DNA of 45,160 nucleotides from Candidatus Taylorbacteria bacterium RIFCSPLOWO2_12_FULL_43_20. GTDB lineage: Bacteria > Patescibacteriota > Minisyncoccia > Phycocordibacterales > HO2-43-120. The notes under the pieces were generated by a model, which was not told where the DNA came from, did no database searches, and saw only the letters and a list, made by a program, of their open reading frames with translations. The stretch spans positions 1 to 45,160 of the forward strand of contig MHSK01000032.1 in assembly GCA_001821295.1 (NCBI GenBank), given 5' to 3'. Below are positions 43,774 through 45,160 of the stretch, in pieces (position 1 is the stretch's first letter; each line of letters opens with the position of its first letter). Both the position numbers and the translations under genes were made by a program.

Positions 43774-43980
43774 TATTGATTATCTTTTGATTTTTGAAAA
43801 AGAAAGGGCGCGCTTCAGTGCGCCTGCTCCCTTCGGAGAGCTAGCAGGCGCGGGAATGACACCCTTCAGGGTGTGAGCGGTTACCTCATGGCATTTTGAC
43901 ATCACTCTCGAAATTTACACATTGCCTTTTCTCGTGTACGGAGTAATGTGTAAGCAGAACATTTGAAAGGACATTGCCAT
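43774..43980. repeat. Spacer with partial type-2 MITE and 26-base repeat
   Basis: 43801-43850 has hairpin-forming GCGCGCTTCAGTGCGCC and AGCAGGCGCG. 43847-43884 is the right part of a type-2 element (CGGGAATGACACCC...GTGTGAGCGGTTAC). TTGACA occurs at 43896-43901. 43919-43944 is the second 26-base exact repeat, inside a larger inverted pair TTACACATT (43914-43922) / AATGTGTAA. GAAAGGA provides the Shine-Dalgarno for 43981. Confidence 0.65.
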
Positions 43981-44670
43981 ATGAAAAGTAAACTTCAAGT
44001 CGATTTACCGTGGGAAATGGCTATAGCAGATACACTAGCTATAGTATGTTTGGGCGGTTTTATTTATCTCTTGACTCTTGCGTCCGCAAGACCAGTCAGT
44101 GAACTCATTTGGGTTTTCCTCATCCTTACAGTAACGGTTCTTCTTTCTGACTGCCTCAAGGGAATTGCCGGTATTAGAAGCATCTACCGGTTTCTGGCAG
44201 GAAAAGAGAACATTGAATGCGACGCCGTGACTGAAATGGAGGAATTGCGGGCGGACGCATGCAAAGTTTTCAGTTTCCCGATCATCGGCCCCGTTGTATA
44301 TTTTGCCTTCCTTCGCAGGCCTATAAAAAAACACATGGAGCGACTGCGGCACTTCATTTACGCCGAACGAACAAATGCGATAAACTCATACTCCTCATAC
44401 ACAGACCCCGCGCGTCTGATCGATGAAGCACTGCCGGTTATTGAAAAAACATACCGGATGTTTGACGAAGTCGAAAGAAACGATGAGCAATTCCACTGCT
44501 GGCTTAACGCTTTGGAAACTAGCGTGCTTACACTTCTATCAGCCAAAGAAGCAGAGCACGCGTCAACTCATCCATTGAATCGCCACGACAACAGTAAAAC
44601 GATCATTGACAGGGTCGACAAACTCAAAGACCTGTCTTGGAAGTCGAAACAGTTTTCAACCCGCGTCTAA
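43981..44670 (+). CDS. Two-TM membrane protein with helical cytosolic part (paralog 2)
   Basis: 229 residues from ATG 43981 (MKSKLQVDLPWEM), chosen for the GAAAGGA site about 9 bases upstream; the frame opens at 43963. Two TM helices (about 15-34 and 42-58), a conserved-looking patch SFPIIGPVVYFAFLRRPIKK (~94-115), then helices with QFHCWLNALETSVLTLL (~170-187). Length and order match the gene at 41055, so the two are probably distant paralogs. Function unknown. Its TAA stop lies in the loop of its own terminator. Confidence 0.65.
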   Translation: MKSKLQVDLPWEMAIADTLAIVCLGGFIYLLTLASARPVSELIWVFLILTVTVLLSDCLKGIAGIRSIYRFLAGKENIECDAVTEMEELRADACKVFSFPIIGPVVYFAFLRRPIKKHMERLRHFIYAERTNAINSYSSYTDPARLIDEALPVIEKTYRMFDEVERNDEQFHCWLNALETSVLTLLSAKEAEHASTHPLNRHDNSKTIIDRVDKLKDLSWKSKQFSTRV

Positions 44671-44682
44671 CGCGGGTTTTTT
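44659..44682 (+). terminator. Intrinsic terminator overlapping the 43981 gene's stop
   Basis: ACCCGCGT CTA ACGCGGGT TTTTT: an 8-bp stem; the stop codon 44668-44670 lies in the loop and right arm. The hairpin module follows directly. Confidence 0.92.
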
Positions 44683-44722
44683 ATAGTAGATACCGCTTGA
44701 CGAAAAGCGCACCCGAATGGGG
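44683..44722 (+). repeat. Hairpin module (M1) after the 44659 terminator
   Basis: ATAGTAGATACCGCTTGACG-AAAAGCGCACCCGAATGGGG, then ACGCTGCGGTGTCGCTCTTA-AAATTTAC (constant end). This is the shortest intact composite: hairpin plus constant end with no cargo, about 70 bases (44683-44753). Confidence 0.75.
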
Positions 44723-44888
44723 AACACGCTGCGGTGTCGCTCTTAAAATTTACAGTCGCAGGAAAACACCACCGTGATTGCAAAACATTTCAGCTTGCGG
44801 CAGTAAATCTGTTGGCGCAATATGGACACCAATCTGTCCGACTGTCCGAAAATTACCTCTCCAATCCCTCATCAAGCTCAAAAATAAA

Positions 44889-44911
44889 ACTCCACCTTTT
44901 TGAGATGGAGT
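44889..44911 (-). terminator. Intrinsic terminator of the tiny 44938 ORF
   Basis: Minus strand ACTCCATCTC AAAAAGGTGGAGT followed by TTTATTTTT. It lies 27 bases past the stop at 44938. Confidence 0.65.
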
Positions 44912-44937
44912 CTGTGTCTGTGTAATGCGACATATGG

Positions 44938-45057
44938 TCAATCCATCGTCCGAAACAGCACGTACCAGTACGAATGGAAAAGGGCGTACGGGCAACCTAC
45001 CAAGACGATGATGACGAGGAGAAGATCCAACCCCGACACTATTTTATTAAGAGCCAT
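44938..45057 (-). CDS. Tiny single-TM protein
   Basis: 39 residues, found by reading the sequence: MALNKIVSGLDLLLVIIVLV is the N-terminal half, followed by GCPYALFHSYWYVLFRTMD. One TM helix (about 9-24) and an aromatic C-terminus. No Shine-Dalgarno. It is supported by the residue composition and by the intrinsic terminator just downstream on the same strand. It could be a chance frame. Confidence 0.4.
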   Translation of the reverse strand: MALNKIVSGLDLLLVIIVLVGCPYALFHSYWYVLFRTMD

Positions 45058-45160
45058 ACAGTGAATAATGCTACACTACTGTCCCACTAAAATTTTCGTA
45101 AATTAGAAAAACCCCTTCGGGTAAGCCATAATATGTCTGTCGGACAAATTAAAGGCTTAA
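45058..45160. other. Window end, no complete gene
   Basis: No gene is complete here. On the minus strand, CTTACCCGAAGGGGTTTTTC (around 45105-45124) is a short weak terminator-like hairpin with a T-run, possibly ending a gene that lies outside the window. Confidence 0.4.

Noticed and set aside
44734-44995. Overlapping ORFs on both strands near the right end
   Set aside because: No ribosome site, no family-like content; the minus-strand frame crosses the terminator of the tiny 44938 ORF.

Overview
This window reads as chromosome of a Candidate Phyla Radiation (Patescibacteria) bacterium, most likely of the Parcubacteria/Paceibacteria side. The reasons are compact single-copy housekeeping genes, a shortened alanyl-tRNA synthetase with no C-terminal C-Ala domain, several small membrane proteins of the kind usually called hypothetical in that group, near absence of Shine-Dalgarno sequences before core genes, and intergenic spacers full of short palindromic and reiterative repeats. 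TGA works as a normal stop codon. The lineage is inferred from gene character, not from a database search. No tRNA, rRNA or CRISPR array was seen.

Layout. Positions 1-3200 hold an exported protein cut by the window edge, a small membrane protein, and a large secreted protein that joins a formylglycine-generating-enzyme-like domain to an alpha/beta hydrolase. From 3.7 to 17.6 kb the minus strand carries dnaJ, dnaK, a small unknown gene, grpE, then the ribosomal alpha-operon block (infA, rpmJ, rpsM, rpsK, rpsD, rpoA, rplQ, rplM, rpsI, read in that direction), an actin-like/membrane-protein pair, and alaS. From 17.9 to 26.2 kb come two carbonic-anhydrase-like genes and a complete F1Fo ATP synthase operon (atpZ/I, B, E, F, H, A, G, D, C) with its own promoter and terminator. 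From 26.3 to 31 kb lie a REP-associated tyrosine transposase between inverted REP hairpins and a run of repair or nucleotide genes (family-4-like uracil-DNA glycosylase, HD hydrolase, Pcm, PD-(D/E)XK nuclease, ATP-cone nuclease). From 31.4 to 40.9 kb are a membrane-anchored protein, mnmA, mltG, an unknown membrane protein, a sigma4-HARE regulator and leuS. From 41 to 45 kb is an accessory region of short, mostly single-gene units: two paralogous two-TM proteins, a type IV pilin-like protein, a helical protein and a tiny ORF. Several have canonical Shine-Dalgarno sites and strong intrinsic terminators, unlike the core genes.

The most unusual content is of two kinds. First, leuS encodes a 1078-residue leucyl-tRNA synthetase with an extra domain of about 200 residues, resembling the Ham1/ITPase (non-canonical purine NTP pyrophosphatase) fold, at the entrance of the CP1 editing domain. 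The insert is introduced by a peptide translated from a repeat that also fills intergenic spacers. Two more repeat-like peptides occur later in leuS, and similar ones occur in mnmA and atpG. Second, the spacers form a modular repeat system: a hairpin module with about eleven copies, compensatory base changes and a fixed orientation at gene 3' ends; two MITE-like families with different terminal inverted repeats around the same palindromic core; a separate 183-bp MITE-like element; and cargo modules nested between constant ends. Repeat edges supply the stop or start codons of several genes.
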